NCBI GenBank assembly: GCA_033980235.1
Contig: CM067062.1
Coordinates: 15,713,801-15,777,800 of the forward strand
Reading direction: 5' to 3'
DNA length: 64,000 nt
Source: Diadema setosum
Taxonomy: Eukaryota; Echinodermata; Echinoidea; Diadematoida; Diadematidae
A program made the position numbers and the translations under genes. Positions 22,401 to 32,885 of the stretch are shown piece by piece (the stretch's first letter is position 1; the number at the start of each line of letters is the position of its first letter). Below the pieces are notes generated by a model. That model searched no databases, was not told the origin of the DNA, and saw only the letters and a list, made by a program, of their open reading frames with translations.

Positions 22401-25400
22401 TACGTGCAAAATTAGCTTTAAAGGTGACTGAAAGATAGCAGAAAGCCCTCTATATGTTAGTTTAAGAAAGGCAAAGAGCTCAAGGGTAGTAGAAACAAAA
22501 TATCCTCACTAGTGGCTCCTTGAGAACCGATTGTTTGAATTTTATGTAAAATGACAGAGTACCATGTAAAGTAAATTTCCAAGGAAATCTGCATGCATGG
22601 GTAAAATGAAATACCCAATTTCTAAAACTGGAAATATGAAGTACTACAGTGCTGTACTAATAACATTAGGATTCAAATAAAAATGTGTTGTCTCAATGCA
22701 AAGTGGATGATCTGTTTGAAAAAAAAAAAAACACTAAGCTACAACTTTACAAATGTGGAATTGTTAAAAACTTAAATCTGTAAAATGTTTCCTTCATTCT
22801 AAATTGCATGAAATAATTTGTTCCCCCCCAAAAAAAAAAATAAATAAATAAATAAAATAGTTGTGAAAGAAAAATTTGGAACTCTTTGGGTTTGTAAAAT
22901 TTCACACTTAATAATTAAGATGTTAAAACTGTGGAGATGGGAAAACATTGGATATGATGGTTTCCAGCACATTGTTCTGGAATTGAAAGCATTTTTTTAA
23001 GACTTTACTCCACATATGTTGTCACTGTAATGGACTAATATTACATCCTTTGCTGTTGGGGGAAGAAATAAATGACTACAACCTTGTTTCAGTACTGAAT
23101 AATGCCTCCAGCACCCTTAGGGTGGAGGCATAAAAATCTGTCACTTCTACACTCAGCATACAGTGAGCATGTTTACCAGCCATGACACTACCCAGCATAC
23201 GTAGGCACCCATATTTGATTGGCCAGTGACTATTGACCACATATTGTCTTAGAATGCAAACTTCATGTCTCCTAAAATGAAATGTAACAGAAACACAGTG
23301 GACTCCCATTGTAACGAAGTCCCCGGGACCAGCAGTTTTCTTTCATTAAAGGACAAGTTCATCTTCATAGACATGTGGGTTGAGTGAATGCAGCAATATT
23401 AGTAGAACACTTCAGTGAGAGTTTGAGCAAAATCGGACAATCCGTTAAAAAGTTATGAATTTTTGAAGTTTCTGCTCAGTCACGGCTGGATGAAAAGACT
23501 ACTATAGCTTGTGATGTCACATGAGTACAACGATACAAAGAAAGAATAAAGAAAATTCAACATATTTCCATTTTTCTCGCATAAGAAAAGAACATTCGAC
23601 TTCTCTCTTTCAGAAGGCAGGGGGAATAATATTACCCTTAACATACTTCAGTAGCAAGTCGAAGAAATGTGCACTTTATTCAAAAAGTAAAGTTTTGTGA
23701 AATTCTCTTTTTATATTCCTTATATAGTTGTACGCATGTGACATCATAACTGTAGTAGTCTTCTCTTCCAGCAGTGACTACACAGATACTTAAAATATTC
23801 ATAACTTTTGAATGGATTGTCCAATTTTCCTCAAACTTTCACTGATGTGTTCTGCTAATATTGCTGCATTCTCTCAATCCTTATGTTTATGAAGGTGGAC
23901 TTGTCCTTTAATATCGAAATTTTGTTATAACCGAACTATTACACAGTAAAAATACATGGTGCAGATAATGTTGTGGCCTGAATTTTTACAATTATGTACT
24001 TCATTGTAACCAAAATTTCGTTATAATCATGTTCGTTATAACAGGAGTGCACTGTATTGGAAGGGGAGGGGTCAAGAAAGGTGTTGCTACAGTACGACAT
24101 GATTTGAATAATACCTTCTGGAACTCCACCCTCAGGTTGCCCCCAAAAGTGGACACTTCATCCTGGACCCTCAGTTTGCTCTTGCTGACCGAGAAGGGAA
24201 TTACTTCATCATGGGCTGTCCCCCGCCCGACCTTTTGGTAGATGTCCAGTCCTGGGACCACAGTGTGCTGTTCATTCAGGACAACATCAAACACCTGTGC
24301 ACAAAGGAAAACAGATCAATCAGAAGATTATAAATAAGCCTTCTGTGTACTTTGATCTTCATTAATTGGAAAAAAAAAGGTGACAGGTTTGAAACAAAGA
24401 TGGGTGAACCCTGGTAGTAACTACACAAATGACTCTTAACAATGTTGTAGCTCCCCATTAGCATTGCATAGGTACTATTTGTGCCTTTTCATGGCAAATT
24501 CAAAACTCTCTGATACTACCATTGTTGCACCAATGCTTAATTTTGTGCCTGAATGTAACCTATGTCTTCAATGATGATTAATACATTTTGATGGTTTTGT
24601 CATTCATACAATATGTGACACTTTATTATCTGTGATATTATAAGACTCAAATACTGATGGGGCAACAGGTTACAAATACTGTGAAAAGGGTCACTTTTGA
24701 AGAAGTTTATGGGATGAACTTCACAAACAGGAATATGCAGGGTGTTTGTTCAGACCATAGTAAACATCTGACTAGACATACATGACAAAGCCAATGACTG
24801 CCCCTCCCCCATTTCTATATTTTCCCCAATTGCAGTACCTTTAACAGAAATTGCTATTTTATTCATAGATCCTTGAATCATCACATCTATCACTCATACA
24901 CCAAACTTCATTTCTGAGAGTCACAGCCTACAGATATTTACTCTCAAATAGACAATGCAGTGCTACATATAAATGTACACTCCAGAGGTTCAGGAGCAAA
25001 ATACAGCTTTGACCTTTATAAGTGCCGGTACAACATGTTCTATGGATACAATAGTTTCTGTTAAGAATGGTCTTGAATCATGCTTAAAGGGATGGTATAG
25101 TATTGGTTGAGGTGAGAATTCAGCTTTTAACTTTTTTGCAAGATACTTAGAAACCACTTTATGAAATACATGTACATAAAGGCATACAATTCTGACAAGA
25201 ATTCAAAGTTTATTTGATGAAAATCGGTATTGAAATGGCTGAGATGTCAAAAATCAAGGTAAAACAAAGCGATCCTGTTCCTAATAAAAGGTAGGTCCCA
25301 CCTTTTATTAGGATTGCTTAATTTTGGATATCTCAGCCATTTCAAAGCCAATTTTTAATCAAATAAACTTTAAATTCCTCTTAGAATTATATGCTCTTTC

Positions 25401-27241
25401 ATATTTCGTGAGAATTTCTATCTATCTCAAAACATTATCGTCAAAAAACGTTGGAAACCTGAAGCCCCCACCTCAACCGAAACTACCATCCCTTTAAGCT
25501 ACCCACTTAATGATGCAAAATTTCATGAACCAACATTGTCCACTGATAACAATACTGTTACAGTGGCCATAAATTTTGGATGAATGCAAGAATTGCACAT
25601 TACTGATTTGCTGCTTGCTCGCTACTTCCCATTGACAATGTACATTGTACCTACAGTTGTATAAATTTGTATGTGACCTGCTACAACAAAAGGATCCGAA
25701 AGTCGGGGAGACAATTTTCTGAAAATAACATGACATTATTCCCCTAATCTTCCACTTTAATTTCATTATGATACGACTCATAAAAGTACTCGGTTGCGGA
25801 GATATCGATGATTTTATTAGCGCATGTCAAGTGGTTTAGGAAGTCAGCATTTTGAGAAAACTTCCTTACGGACGCTATCATGATCAAGGGGAGGCAAGAC
25901 AGTTTTCACCTCTTGACAACAGAAGGTATGCTCTCAGGAACCTCCACGATGTTCATTCAAGCTTTGTGCAAGCAATCTACACACGACCAATCAGTAACCA
26001 GGATGCCATGCACTGACCAATAAGATCACTCCCTCATTTCTAGGGGCGGAGTCTAGCTCCAAATCTTCTGACACATTTCTGTGTACAGTGTAGTTCTGTT
26101 GAAAGTCGGAAAATCATGGCCCAGAATAATCCTAATTTCTTACCTTTCATTTAATCACTTAGCTTCGAATTTTCGGCAAATGGTAGATGATACATTAGAC
26201 TACATAATTATGCCAATAAGAGAAATCTGATCATTTTGACCAATTTTGATGATCTGACTTGAAACTTGATTTTCTCGGCTCAACCGTCAGCAACGTTAGG
26301 ATCCTTTTGTTGTGGCAGGTCACAATGCATATGCCTAGTGTACGCCCATATTCTGCTGAAGTGGGCCTGCCACTGGTGATGAATTCCACGGGTACACTGG
26401 CTGCTAAAATGTTCCTGAAGTGTAGGTTGAATGAGGAAATTTAACCCTAACTAGGCCAGGCTATTCAGGTAGATCATAGAGCTGGGGGAGGGGGCTCCCA
26501 GGCCCTCCCTCCAGATCTCAGCCGTCGACCGCGCGATCGCGATCGCGATGAAAATTGGCACACACATTGCCTGTGACGTAATCTAAAGTACCATGAAGTT
26601 ACATTTTTTTTAAATTATCATTTATGCTAAATTATGCTAATTTATGCATAATGATGCATGAAATCAAACAATTTGGTATAAATCACTAAATAAAGCTCAA
26701 AATGGTCACATTTTTTGTGGAAATATTCTTTTTAGTGTCCTGAGCAAATATAAGAGAAAAAAATTGCGCCATTAGAAAAAAGTATTTTGTTTTTTGAATT
26801 TCTTATGTATTTCTTTGTTTTTTCGACTTTATGTTTTTCATTGTTTTTTCGATGAAACTTGTCCGCGACACTGTTCCCAACAAGAAAATATGTTATTAAT
26901 TGATTATAATCAATAAAACCCCAAATAATCATGCTTTTATGAAATTTGCCTGTAAGCACAGTTTGCATTGAAATTGTACACAAATTCACATTTTTGAGCA
27001 ATTTTTGGTCTGACATGCACGTACATATTTATGCGCAACTTCGGAACCGCGCACCCGGGCATCGCAAATTTGGTGTCAAAAGATGCGGGAGACTCGAAAG
27101 AAAAAAGTAATGAAACGTTGCGGCGATAGCTTTTCGCGTTAGCGTTACAGTGTACATCGCGCGGAACGTCGAGGGGGGGGGGCCTCGGAGCCCCCCCCCC
27201 CCCCCAGCCTAGTTAGGGTTAAGTTTTCAGAAAGGGGATGA

Positions 27242-27275
<34 letters not shown>

Positions 27276-30200
27276 CCTAGTTAGGATTAACCAATTGTAG
27301 ATTGGTTGCTATTTGTGACCCGCTACAACAAAAGGATCCTAAAGTCGCTCATGGCTGAGCCGAGAAAATTGAGTTTGAAGTCACATCATTAAAATTGGTC
27401 AAAACAATGGGATTTCCGTTTTTGGCATAATAATTTTGTAATCTAATGTTTTGTCTATCATCTGCCAAAATTTTGAAGCTAAATGATCAAAGGAAAGGCA
27501 AGATATCAGCGTTTTTCTAGGCCGTGATTTTCCGACTTTCAACGTAACAGACACATGTCCGAAAAATTTGGATTTAGCGCCACAGCTAGACTCTGCCCCT
27601 AGCAACGAGGGAGTGATCTTATTGGTCAGTGCGTGGCATCCTCATTACTGATTGGTCGTGCATAGACCGCTAGCGCTAAGCTTGAATAAACATCGTGGAG
27701 GTCGCTAGGAGCATACAATTGTACCTTCTATTGTCAAGTGGTGAAAACTGTCTCGCCTCCCCTTGATCATGATGGTGTCGGAAGGAAAACTTTGAAGGCG
27801 TTTTTCTCGAAACTCTTACTTCCACAACCACTTGACATGCGCTTATAAAATCATTGATATCTCCGCAACCAAGTAATTTTATGAGTTGTGCTATATATGA
27901 AATTATAGTAAAGAGTAAAGGAATAATGTCATGCCATTTTTAACAAATTGTCCTCCCCCGACTTTCGGATCCTTTTGTTGCAGCGGGTCATATTTGTTTG
28001 CTCTTTCACTCTTGCTCTCTGTCTTCAGACTGAGCAAAGAGAGAGGGAGAGACAAAACAATACAAACTATTTCATTAGGCAAAGTAAAATAATGAACGTG
28101 TTTCTTGTTCCCATGTGCTTTAAATTTTGAGGCCGCCTCAAAATATTTCTCACCTTTTATCATATAAAAGAAGGTATTCCAAAAAAAAATTTTAATCCAG
28201 AAAATCTCAAGAAAACAACCAGTATCTGTCAGGAAACATGTAGATCTACACATGTACTTGCAATGTCATTTGCATTTTTGTTTATAATTAAAGACCCTCA
28301 ATCTCTCAATCAATTATTCAAGCTGACAAGCTTTTGATCTCATTTACACGGCACATGCTGCATGCACACATCACATTAATATCAATAAAATAACTGTCCT
28401 ACTGTAGTGAATGGCATTCATGCTTCATCACATACCAAGGTTGTACTTGTAAATACAAATTGTATAGCTCTGCAAATGCACGCTTGTGTACCATACGAGC
28501 TGCAGCTTTCACCCCCCCCCCCCCCCCCCCCTCCATCAACTCAGGCGGTCAACCATACACATGCATGTTCCAGATTCTTAGAAATACCCCCTATTCGGAG
28601 AGAAAGGGGTGAGGATATTGAACCCCTATCACAGGCTTTTGGAAGGGGAGCCATCAAAATTACCCCCCTATTTTTTAGTGTTTTGGAAGGGAGGCCAGCA
28701 GAATTGCTCTCCTGTCACATGTTTTTTGAAGGGAATGAGGCGGCCAGCTGGAGCCTGGCATGCTTTACAGCAAGACATGCACCCCTGTTCAGATTTTTTT
28801 TTTCTCTTTTTTTCTTGATCTAGCTATTTCAGATTTGTTTGGGAAAGATTTTGAAAATTACCCCTAATTAGAAATATTTCGGGGAAAATGATAAAAGACC
28901 CCCCCTAACCTAAGGATTTTTCAGGGATTTTCCCCCGAGCTGCTCTTTGAAAATATACCCCTTTCCCAAAAATTGGAACGCGCATGCAGTACTGATGACC
29001 ACCTGGGGGGGGGGGGGGGGGGGGGGGGTGGACTTTCATCATCTCAATGGCTATCATGCAGTTTTTGTATCATACGACATCCTGGTTTAATACAATGTTT
29101 CTGTGCAAAGTCAAAGTCATGGAGAGCAAAGGTTAATACAAGGCTAGAGAGTGGTGAAACAGATTTCGGGTACCACTTTTTAAAGGAAACCAAAGCCCAA
29201 ATGTAAATTGAGTTAAAGCAGCAATTAATAGTACAAAACATCAGTGGATGTTTGAGCAAAATCGGGCAATCAATTCTGAGATTATTAAATTTTTAAGTTT
29301 TGGTGTCGTCATTGCTGGATAAGGAGAATGACTAAACTTCTTCATAAATGGACAATTTAGAGGAAGTAAAGAGAAAGGTCAACATTTTATGGAATCAGTG
29401 CATTTATATTTGTATTTTTCCAGCATCATGATGAAAGAGCACATGTCATAGAAAGCAGGGTGGGGAGTTGGGGACAGTAATAATTATTATAAGAAGTTGA
29501 TCGAATGTGCCAATTACTTTTTCAGTTTTTACCCCCCCCCCCCAAAAAAAAAAATATATATATATATAAATTAAATTTCATAAAATTCTAATTTTCTTGG
29601 CAATCAAGTAAAAAAAAATGTATGATCATCAGAGCACTGTCGACATGATTATCGGTAAAACCCAGAGACTACTTTGGTTCATTAAAGTTTAATTAAAAAT
29701 TATTTTGATGTTTTGTGTGACTGCAAAAAAAAAACAACTAGAAAAGCACTCTGAGAGCGCAGACCTCCGCCAAGCATGCAGCTCATTTCCACCACTGATC
29801 TTGTTCTTCCATAGAGATATCAGTGATTTCCACCCATATAGATACGTACTTGTACTTATGTAGGATTGTGTGCTGAAAGTCGCCCGATTTCCTAATATAG
29901 AAGCCTTTGTTACGTCATAAACCCTCAGCTGCACGGCGTGCCTCGCCCTAGCAGAAACTAGAGCACGCACTCTAGTGCGCGCATGCAAACCTCAAATACG
30001 CGCAGCCTGATCTCCCAAGTTCATTGACCCTACTTGCCAAAATATCAAAAATCCTTCATACAAATTCCCCCAAAATTCTCGGATCACCACCAAAAGTTAA
30101 TCGTTTGTTACTTGTGTCATTCTCAACCTTTCCTGCAAGTTTCATCCCAATCTGTTAACTACTTTTAGAGTTATTTTGCACATAGACGAATGAACACACA

Positions 30201-32000
30201 AACCTCCTCCTTTGGCGGAGGTAATAATCCTGGTCCTCTGCTCTGGATTGCCCATGCTATGGTTTTCTAATGCCCTAAGGCCCCTATGGCTATGTCAGGA
30301 TATCTATTATAGGCCTATGCCAGGTCATGGACATTTTTTTGTTTTTGAGCTGAGTGTGAGGAAGGAGTCTGCTTCCCCAGTGCAAAAATTTTAAGTTAAA
30401 CTTGCAAGTTTCGCCGATGAAGCTTGAAATTTCCAACAGCTCCCGCATTCAGCAAGCTGTTCAGCGCGAGAGCGCGCGCTTTATGGACATAATCAAGCGA
30501 ATTGCCGCAGTCCTTTCATTTTCGCGTTGCATTGCAAAAAAGCGTGGAGACTCCTTATAAGGGTAACTATACACAGCCCAGTCGCTGTGTACATGGTACG
30601 TCGCGACAGGGCTGTACTCGCACGACCACCAACCACTAGGAGAGCGACGTAATCGTATCACGATAGCTTTGACTTTTGATACTTACGATCATTTTTGTCA
30701 CCTCAAACTCATCGAGTATACTCTTCAATATTTACTCTACATCTGATGATATTAGTATTCAAATGTACGCAATGAAACTTACCGAAATTGATCATCATAT
30801 CCAGCATGTCCACACGGTACACAATCTTTCACGCCAGGCCAAGTTTAGATATCGGGTGGTCACGTGATGTGAATGCCCTTTCAAAAGGTCGCGCTGTCGA
30901 CCGTGCTGCTACACTCAAGCAGCGTACGCACGGTTACTAGTATACAGCTATAAACTGTACTGGGCTTGGCGGCGGCTGGCGTCTGGTCGGGCGAGTAACA
31001 TTGAGCTCCATACCACGGTTTTTTTGTGTAGCAGACGCCAAGGTTTGTTCAACACTTTCAACGCACACGCGCTCGCTCTGGAGCACATCCGGTCACGCAT
31101 GCGCATAAGTCAAGGCGCCATTTTGAATTCTGCAACGACGAAGCCCGACGGTCAGGAATTGCGCCAGAATGTGTCATTTATTTGTTCCACTTGGTCTCCA
31201 TGGACCCAGTGTGGCGAACTATTCTTCTATAATAGAAACATGCATTTAACGTGAGTAAAGTATTCTGTTTAAAGGAGAAAAGTATACATGTTCCTAAGTT
31301 TTGTAGCTGTGTTGAGGTTCCTCACTTCGAGGCTGCATGCCGTGCTCGTCAGACGCTGTTTTCGCATAGCGTAACAGTGTCTGGTCGGGCTATTATAAGG
31401 GGTGCCCCGGGGGTTACTTATAAGGGGGACGGGGTTACTTATAAGGGGGACGGGGTTACTTATAAGGGGGACGGGTTACTCATAAGGAGGGGCCCCCCTT
31501 GTGAGTGGGTTTCCCGAACTGAGATGTAAAACTAAAAGTACGTACACTACAGTACTGTACTCAAGTCAGTGAAGTAGGCTAGGCTGGAGAGTGGAGTAGT
31601 TCTGAGTGACGACCTGGCTGATCAAGAGATCGAGTACAATTACCTTCATTTTTGGGGAAGTAAACCACACTTCACAAAACTTGAGCACCAGCACGTAATC
31701 TCCGTCCTCTTCAATGGGCACATCATAGCCGAAGGTTGAGAGATGATAGCGCTCTGTCTGGTACAGAATAGCGTCACTTGGGGGTACCCTCGCGATGGGC
31801 ATATTCTTTCCGTAGTCAGAGGCGATACCGATGGTCAGCGGGTCCTCTTCGTAGCGGGTGCCGTACATGTCTACGTGCGCAGGCCCTCCGCTGTTCACTG
31901 CAAATATGACTTCACCGATTCCGGCACATTTTGTGATCTCGTGCATCAGAAACCAGACGGTTACTAACATGACATTGGATATATGCTTCATCAATTTCAT
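19213..32000 (-). CDS. MLEC: Malectin, complete
   Basis: Malectin is an ER membrane lectin that binds diglucosylated high-mannose N-glycans and works with ribophorin I in glycoprotein quality control. Four coding exons, 31644-32000, 24115-24294, 20375-20432 and 19213-19445, join in phase to 275 residues (human 292). Order: signal peptide (about 1-27), malectin domain with [35 protein letters not shown] and YVLVLKF (about 32-200), an acidic linker ([18 protein letters not shown]), then a C-terminal anchor ending [11 protein letters not shown], identical to the vertebrate end. The aromatic residues lining the sugar pocket in the family are present. The ATG at 31998-32000 is the first Met in frame; a second Met three codons later is also possible. 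It is divergent from TYW1, with 785 bp between start codons. Confidence 0.95.
20234..20337. mobile_element. Small pogo/Tigger-like MITE
   Basis: Terminal inverted repeats CAGTACTCTCCGYTTAATCGGG about 22 bp long, flanked by TA on both sides (20232-20233, 20338-20339). The internal GCTTAATCGGGTA unit is repeated twice at the left. About 104 bp, non-coding. Confidence 0.8.
20375..20432 (-). CDS. MLEC: Malectin coding exon 3
   Basis: A 58-nt exon encoding [19 protein letters not shown], the last strands of the lectin fold (human ...DNPKVCALYIMAGTVD). Acceptor ATATAG, donor GTGAGA; ends in phase 1. Confidence 0.92.
23296..24054. mobile_element. Pogo-like MITE split by a nested insertion
   Basis: The left end CAGTGGACTCCCATTGTAACG and the right end CGTTATAACAGGAGTGCACTG are inverted copies, and TA follows the right end. 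The element's body is interrupted by the TTAA MITE at 23346-23911. Without the insert it is about 195 bp. Its right end lies 60 bp from malectin exon 2. Confidence 0.75.
23346..23911. mobile_element. TTAAAGGACAAGTTCA-family MITE, nested
   Basis: TTAAAGGACAAGTTCATCTTC at the left and its complement at the right, with TTAA at both borders. The interior pairs further: AGCAATATTAGTAGAACAC near the left is mirrored near 23855. A second copy lies at 35451-36018 and a diverged part near 29180-29340. Confidence 0.85.
24115..24294 (-). CDS. MLEC: Malectin coding exon 2
   Basis: 60 codons from VFDVVLNEQ to LRVEFQK, including [14 protein letters not shown], the family's conserved GHSTAHDEIIP segment. 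Acceptor GTGCACAG, donor GTATTA, both phases 0. Confidence 0.95.
25084..25497. mobile_element. TTAAAGGGATGG-family MITE, full length
   Basis: TTAAAGGGATGGTATAGT at the left and TACCATCCCTTTAA at the right, with inverted interiors (TATTTGATGAAAATCGG opposite an AAATAAACTTT block). Non-coding, 414 bp including both TTAA sites. Confidence 0.85.
25673..26323. mobile_element. GTGACCTGCTACAACAAAAGG element, copy A
   Basis: Terminal inverted repeats GTGACCTGCTACAACAAAAG and CTTTTGTTGTGGCAGGTCAC. The interior matches copy B (27315-27990) in the opposite orientation. Non-autonomous DNA transposon; superfamily not assigned. Confidence 0.8.
26441..27222. mobile_element. TTAACCCTAACTAGGC element
   Basis: Perfect ends TTAACCCTAACTAGGC and GCCTAGTTAGGGTTAA. 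It contains a CG-rich palindromic stretch (GCGATCGCGATCGCGAT near 26533) and terminal-adjacent G/C homopolymers. A duplicated right end follows at 27223-27290. Non-coding. Confidence 0.8.
27315..27990. mobile_element. GTGACCCGCTACAACAAAAGG element, copy B
   Basis: Same family as 25673-26323, inverted relative to it. The left end carries AAAGTCGCTCATGGCTGAGCC, found at the right end of copy A. Together the two copies bracket the TTAACCC element. Confidence 0.8.
28512..29028. repeat. C-tract/G-tract hairpin-like array
   Basis: Bounded by a 20-base C run (28512-28531) and a 24-base G run (29005-29028). Between them several modules pair a CCCC-rich segment with a GGGG-rich one (for example ACCCCCTATTCGGAGAGAAAG and GAACCCCTATCACAGG with TTTTGGAAGGGGAG). 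No protein is credible here. Confidence 0.55.
29738..30227 (-). mobile_element. Helitron-like non-autonomous element, family 2
   Basis: Read on the minus strand it opens with ATTATTACCTCCGCCAAAGG, carries a subterminal inverted GGCGGAGGT, and ends with a hairpin (GCGCTCTCAGAGTGC) followed by TTTTCTAG. A 3' hairpin plus CTRR end is the helitron signature; the subterminal inverted repeats point to the helentron type. No Rep/helicase is present. Confidence 0.6.
31410..31490. repeat. 21-bp minisatellite in malectin intron 1
   Basis: Three perfect tandem copies of a 21-bp unit beginning GGGGTTACTTATAAGG (31410-31430, 31431-31451, 31452-31472) and a partial fourth. It lies 150 bp from the exon 1 donor. 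Confidence 0.92.
31644..32000 (-). CDS. MLEC: Malectin coding exon 1
   Basis: 119 codons: signal peptide plus the first half of the lectin domain, ending ...WFTSPKMK at a GTAATT donor, phase 0. Confidence 0.94.
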
Positions 32001-32785
32001 GATCACGGTGTAAAACGGGCTCTACCCTCGAAACTTAAGCTGAGAAATTACTTTGATAGAGAATATGATTACAAGTAGCCTGGACGCGGGCTTCACCGGT
32101 TGAGATACACACATACACACACATGTACTCACACGTACACACACACACACACGTATAAACGCATACGCGTACGTACACATACGACAAGCCAGCTCGTGGC
32201 ATTTATATTTGCGAAAACAGTGTATAATGTAACTGTGTGCGGTAGCATTATGTTGAAGTGTGGAAACCATTCGCACGTGTGACCGATCCTTGATCCTGTT
32301 GGCCAATACAAACTGCACGCGTAAGGTAAAGCCGGTTTACTAAACTGAAATGCGTACTTCTGTAATTTTTAACACAGTACATTGTTGTTCATAAAATGAA
32401 AAACAAAATATTTTTAGCGAAAAAATTAATTTTTGTTTATCTTTATTATTGATTGATAATTTCATATGAAAAATTAGGTATTATAAATCTTCATAACAAC
32501 TACCAGCACTTTCAACTTACCAGAATCTGGTGGCTTATTCCAGCGTTGTTTTGCTAATTTATAGTAGGCTAGGTTCACACCGTCTCAGTGCACAATGTTC
32601 GTAGCGAAGAGTAAAGAAGCTAGCGCGTCTACACTCTTCTGTTCCACCTCCAATCCACGTAGTGTATAAGTATAGGGGATGTACACAACTTAGTGTCGGT
32701 ACCACTGATGATAGAGGGGAGATCAGTGGTCGGTACGTACGTGTACGTGACGTGAACGTACGATGTGTGTGATAAATTGGTCAAC
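32001..32785. promoter_or_regulatory. Probable bidirectional malectin/TYW1 promoter
   Basis: The two ATGs diverge and are only 785 bp apart, so both 5' UTRs and promoters must lie here or overlap. Visible elements are a CA repeat near 32103-32153 on the malectin side and a cluster of ACGT-core sites (TACGTACGTGTACGTGACGTG, around 32735-32756) on the TYW1 side. No clear TATA box is seen. Transcription starts cannot be placed. Confidence 0.6.
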
Positions 32786-32885
32786 ATGAAAAATGTGGCG
32801 TTGACGTCTCCTCTCGTGGCCCTTTTCGGGCTTCTGCTTTTGACAAGTGAAGTCCAGCAGGGTAGTGCTACACAATCATCCGTGG
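32786..32885 (+). CDS. TYW1: TYW1 coding exon 1
   Basis: Encodes MKNVALTSPLVALFGLLLLT..., signal-peptide-like, ending at a GTAAGT donor in phase 1. The least conserved exon; supported by frame continuity with exon 2. Confidence 0.8.

Larger units (their letters stand above)
19446..24114 (-). other. Malectin introns 2 and 3
   Basis: Intron 3 (19446-20374) contains a small pogo-like MITE. Intron 2 (20433-24114) is mostly AT-rich with no recognised gene, apart from the nested MITE pair ending 60 bp from exon 2. Confidence 0.6.
24295..31643 (-). other. Malectin intron 1 (7.3 kb)
   Basis: Repeat-rich: TTAA MITE (25084-25497), an inverted pair of GTGACCYGCTACAAC elements flanking another element (25673-27990), a C/G-tract module array (28512-29028), a helitron-like copy (29738-30227) and a 21-bp minisatellite (31410-31490). 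No internal gene recognised. Confidence 0.65.

Noticed and set aside
28407..28823. 138-residue plus-strand ORF with a proline run
   Set aside because: Runs through the poly-C tract and C/G module array; composition is that of the repeat, with no domain.
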